Shown here: positions 62,145 through 64,000 of the stretch, piece by piece | Layout of the letters: every line of letters starts with the position of its first letter | Position numbering within the stretch: position 1 is the first letter of the stretch | Source of the DNA: SAR116 cluster bacterium | GTDB taxonomy: Bacteria; Pseudomonadota; Alphaproteobacteria; Puniceispirillales; Puniceispirillaceae | Assembly: GCA_004212735.1 (NCBI GenBank) | Contig: SHBD01000002.1 | Coordinates: 92,323 to 156,322 of the forward strand | Direction: 5' to 3' | Length of the DNA stretch: 64,000 bases | Program-made: the position numbers and the translations under genes | Notes under the pieces: model-generated | Database searches by the model: none | What the model was told of the DNA's origin: nothing | The model's input: the letters and a program-made list of their open reading frames with translations, nothing else

Positions 62145-63173
62145 ATGCTGATGTCTGAACTCAACACCGAAAAACAAACCAAGCTGATCGACCCGTTCGG
62201 AAGAACTGTCGATTACCTGCGGGTATCTGTGACAGATCGTTGTGACTTCCGGTGTGTGTATTGCATGGCCGAGGAAATGACATTTCTTCCCAAGGCTGAT
62301 TTATTGACCCTTGAGGAATTGGATGTTTTGTGTCGCAGATTCATGGCAGCAGGCGTTCGCAAGATCCGCTTGACTGGCGGTGAACCTCTCGTCAGACGAA
62401 ACATTATCCAGTTGATCGAGAGTCTTGGCAGTGAGGTGAAGGCCGGCAATTTGGACGAGTTGACAATCACCTCCAACGGCAGCCAGCTGTCGAAAATGGC
62501 AGGCGATTTAGTAGCAGCAGGTGTGCGCCGGATCAATGTGTCAATGGATACACTAGATCGGGAAAAATTCCGGCGGGTGACGCGATGGGGTGATCTGGAT
62601 AAGGTTCTGTCTGGATTGGATGCGGCCACGGATGCCGGCCTCGATGTCAAGATTAATGCCGTCGCACTGCGTGGCGAAAATGACGAAGAACTCGGCGATA
62701 TGTTGGCTTGGTGCGGTGAGCGTGGCTTTGACATGACCATCATCGAGGTCATGCCCATGGGAGACATCGGCACGGAAAACAGGCTTGATCAATATCTGCC
62801 TTTGTCACGTGTTCGGGCCAATCTGGCCCAACGCTTTACGCTGACAGACATTCCCTTCCGCACCGGCGGCCCCGCCCGTTATGTGAAAGTTGAAGAGACA
62901 GGCCAAAAACTGGGTTTCATCACACCATTGACGCATAACTTCTGTGAGAGTTGCAACAGGGTCAGGGTGACCTGCACCGGACAACTCTATATGTGCCTTG
63001 GCCAAGACGATAATGCCGATTTGCGTGCTGCGTTGCGCGAGGGTGGTCCCGATGCGCTTGATGCCTCAATTTACGAGGCCATTGGACGCAAGCCAAAGGG
63101 CCATGATTTCATCATTGATCGGCGCCAATCCGGGCCAGCTGTTGGTCGGCATATGAGTGTGACTGGCGGTTAA
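62145..63173 (+). CDS. moaA: GTP 3',8-cyclase (molybdenum cofactor synthesis)
   Basis: Radical-SAM enzyme starting molybdopterin synthesis. 342 residues from the ATG at 62145 (CAGG upstream); a TTG at 62136 or ATG at 62151 are alternatives. The N-terminal cluster motif is [13 protein letters not shown] (CxxxCxxC), and [10 protein letters not shown] follows. The C-terminal cluster is in [18 protein letters not shown]. It implies molybdoenzymes elsewhere. No other moa gene is in view. It overlaps the convergent MFS stop by 4 bp. Confidence 0.96.
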   Translation: MLMSELNTEKQTKLIDPFGRTVDYLRVSVTDRCDFRCVYCMAEEMTFLPKADLLTLEELDVLCRRFMAAGVRKIRLTGGEPLVRRNIIQLIESLGSEVKAGNLDELTITSNGSQLSKMAGDLVAAGVRRINVSMDTLDREKFRRVTRWGDLDKVLSGLDAATDAGLDVKINAVALRGENDEELGDMLAWCGERGFDMTIIEVMPMGDIGTENRLDQYLPLSRVRANLAQRFTLTDIPFRTGGPARYVKVEETGQKLGFITPLTHNFCESCNRVRVTCTGQLYMCLGQDDNADLRAALREGGPDALDASIYEAIGRKPKGHDFIIDRRQSGPAVGRHMSVTGG

Positions 63174-64000
63174 GCCGCGCTTTCGGTGCGGCGCAAATGA
63201 ATGCCAAGCCAAACAAGCCCAATAGCGATGATCGAAATGGGCACACTCGCGGCAAGGGTCATTGCGTGCCACCCCATCTGGCTATGCAGCGCCCCCGCAG
63301 TCAATGATGAAGCCGCAACAATTGAGGTCAGCACAAGATCCGAAAATCCCTGCACCCGGCCGCGTTCTTCCTGTGATGCCACTTTGGCAATCAGGGAGCT
63401 ACCTCCAATATATAGAAAATTCCAGCCGAGTCCTACAAGCGTCAAAGCCCACCAATAGGGCCAGAATCCGGTGGCGTTCAACGCCACAACAATGGTCGCA
63501 ACATAGGCCAGCAGCCCTGCCCACAAAATGCGTGACACCCCAAAACGGGCAATCAGATTACCTGTAAAGAAGGAAGGGGCAAACATCGCAACAACATGCC
63601 ATTGAATGATGGTTGCATTAGCCGAGGTGCCGAGTTTGACCACATTCACAACCTGCAGGGGAGCCGCCGTCATCATATAGCTCATTACGCCGTAACCAAT
63701 GGCACTGGACAGCATGCCGACAACAAAGACCGGCATCCGCAAAAACACCCCAATGGGCCTGCCAGCCCCTGATTTGCCTACCGGTTTCGGGATCTTTAGC
63801 CCGGCAAGAAAAAACAGCGAAATCAATTGAACCAAGCAAACGGTGAAAAAACAGCCCGCATAGACAGCGTTGGGAAGGATATCGACTGTGTTGCGGGCGA
63901 TTTCCGGCCCTAGTAATGCCGCCATGAGTCCACCGGTCAGAACATATGAGATTGCCCTTGGCTTTTGTGCTTCATCAACAGAATCAGCCGCCGCATAGCG
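63170..64000 (-). CDS. MFS transporter, 5' end cut by the window edge
   Basis: The frame is open to the last base of the window (277 codons seen), so the true start lies outside; the in-frame ATG at 63925 is internal. Visible helices include [38 protein letters not shown] and [20 protein letters not shown] loop with [12 protein letters not shown] follows and [16 protein letters not shown] comes late. This resembles a YceL/YfkF-like MFS permease of unknown substrate. It is convergent with moaA. Confidence 0.82.
   Translation of the reverse strand, partial: RYAAADSVDEAQKPRAISYVLTGGLMAALLGPEIARNTVDILPNAVYAGCFFTVCLVQLISLFFLAGLKIPKPVGKSGAGRPIGVFLRMPVFVVGMLSSAIGYGVMSYMMTAAPLQVVNVVKLGTSANATIIQWHVVAMFAPSFFTGNLIARFGVSRILWAGLLAYVATIVVALNATGFWPYWWALTLVGLGWNFLYIGGSSLIAKVASQEERGRVQGFSDLVLTSIVAASSLTAGALHSQMGWHAMTLAASVPISIIAIGLVWLGIHLRRTESAA

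Overview
This window reads as the chromosome of a free-living aerobic alphaproteobacterium. Several gene orders are typical of that class: mutY-DUF721-dsbA-smc; an F0-only ATP synthase operon (atpI-B-E-F'-F) without the F1 genes; ispH-thrB-rnhA; ctaC-ctaD-ctaB-small membrane ORF-ctaG-ctaE; ribF-ileS-lspA-DUF3035-mutL; and yqaA-dsbB-coq7. G+C is moderate (mid-50s by eye). The genome is tightly packed: start/stop overlaps of 1-4 nt are common, and eight convergent pairs end within about 12 nt of each other or overlap. This would fit a marine lineage such as SAR116, but that placement is inference. I see no rRNA, CRISPR array, prophage, transposase or plasmid gene.

Layout. 0-5 kb: start of a possible RTX-type protein at the left edge, then chrA, purH, mutY and a DciA-like gene. 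5-12 kb: a Tat-type DsbA-like protein, smc and the F0 operon. 12-21 kb: a lipoprotein, ispH-thrB-rnhA, peroxiredoxin and ScsB/DsbD-like reductase, yqgE, an M16 peptidase and thrC. 21-27 kb: SURF1 and the aa3 cytochrome oxidase operon on the minus strand. 27-37 kb: tldD, an MFS exporter, gshA, rsmE, ubiA, a GGCT-like orphan coupled to argC, pmbA and a tyrosine phosphatase. 37-44 kb: lipid A and Kdo genes (msbA-like, a GT25 glycosyltransferase with a small upstream ORF in A+T-rich DNA, DUF374 acyltransferase, waaA, lpxK, lpxL). 44-56 kb: xseA, purD, tadA, rluB-type, rsmD, mutL, bamF-like, lspA, ileS, ribF. 56-64 kb: mscS, chaC, tRNA-Leu(CAA), yqaA, dsbB, coq7, an HNH nuclease, an esterase, gluQ, a probable small RNA, moaA and a truncated MFS gene at the right edge.

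How the genes fit together. The respiratory set (cytochrome oxidase structural and assembly genes, heme O synthase, UbiA and Coq7 for ubiquinone, F0 of ATP synthase) indicates oxygen respiration. The envelope set makes and exports hexa-acyl-type Kdo-lipid A. Glutathione synthesis (gshA) and degradation (chaC) are both present, along with several thiol-redox proteins (DsbA-like, ScsB/DsbD-like, DsbB, Prx5).

The most unusual signal is in the cytochrome oxidase. Subunit I reads His-Asn where the Mg/Mn-site His-Asp is expected, and subunit II reads CNQIC where CSE[I/L]C is expected. Both carboxylate ligands of the non-redox metal site are therefore replaced by amides in the same operon, next to a diverged subunit II segment. 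Other items worth checking are a candidate small RNA with an anti-Shine-Dalgarno motif upstream of moaA, a predicted leaderless ribF transcript, and a divergent GGCT-fold-like protein coupled to argC.
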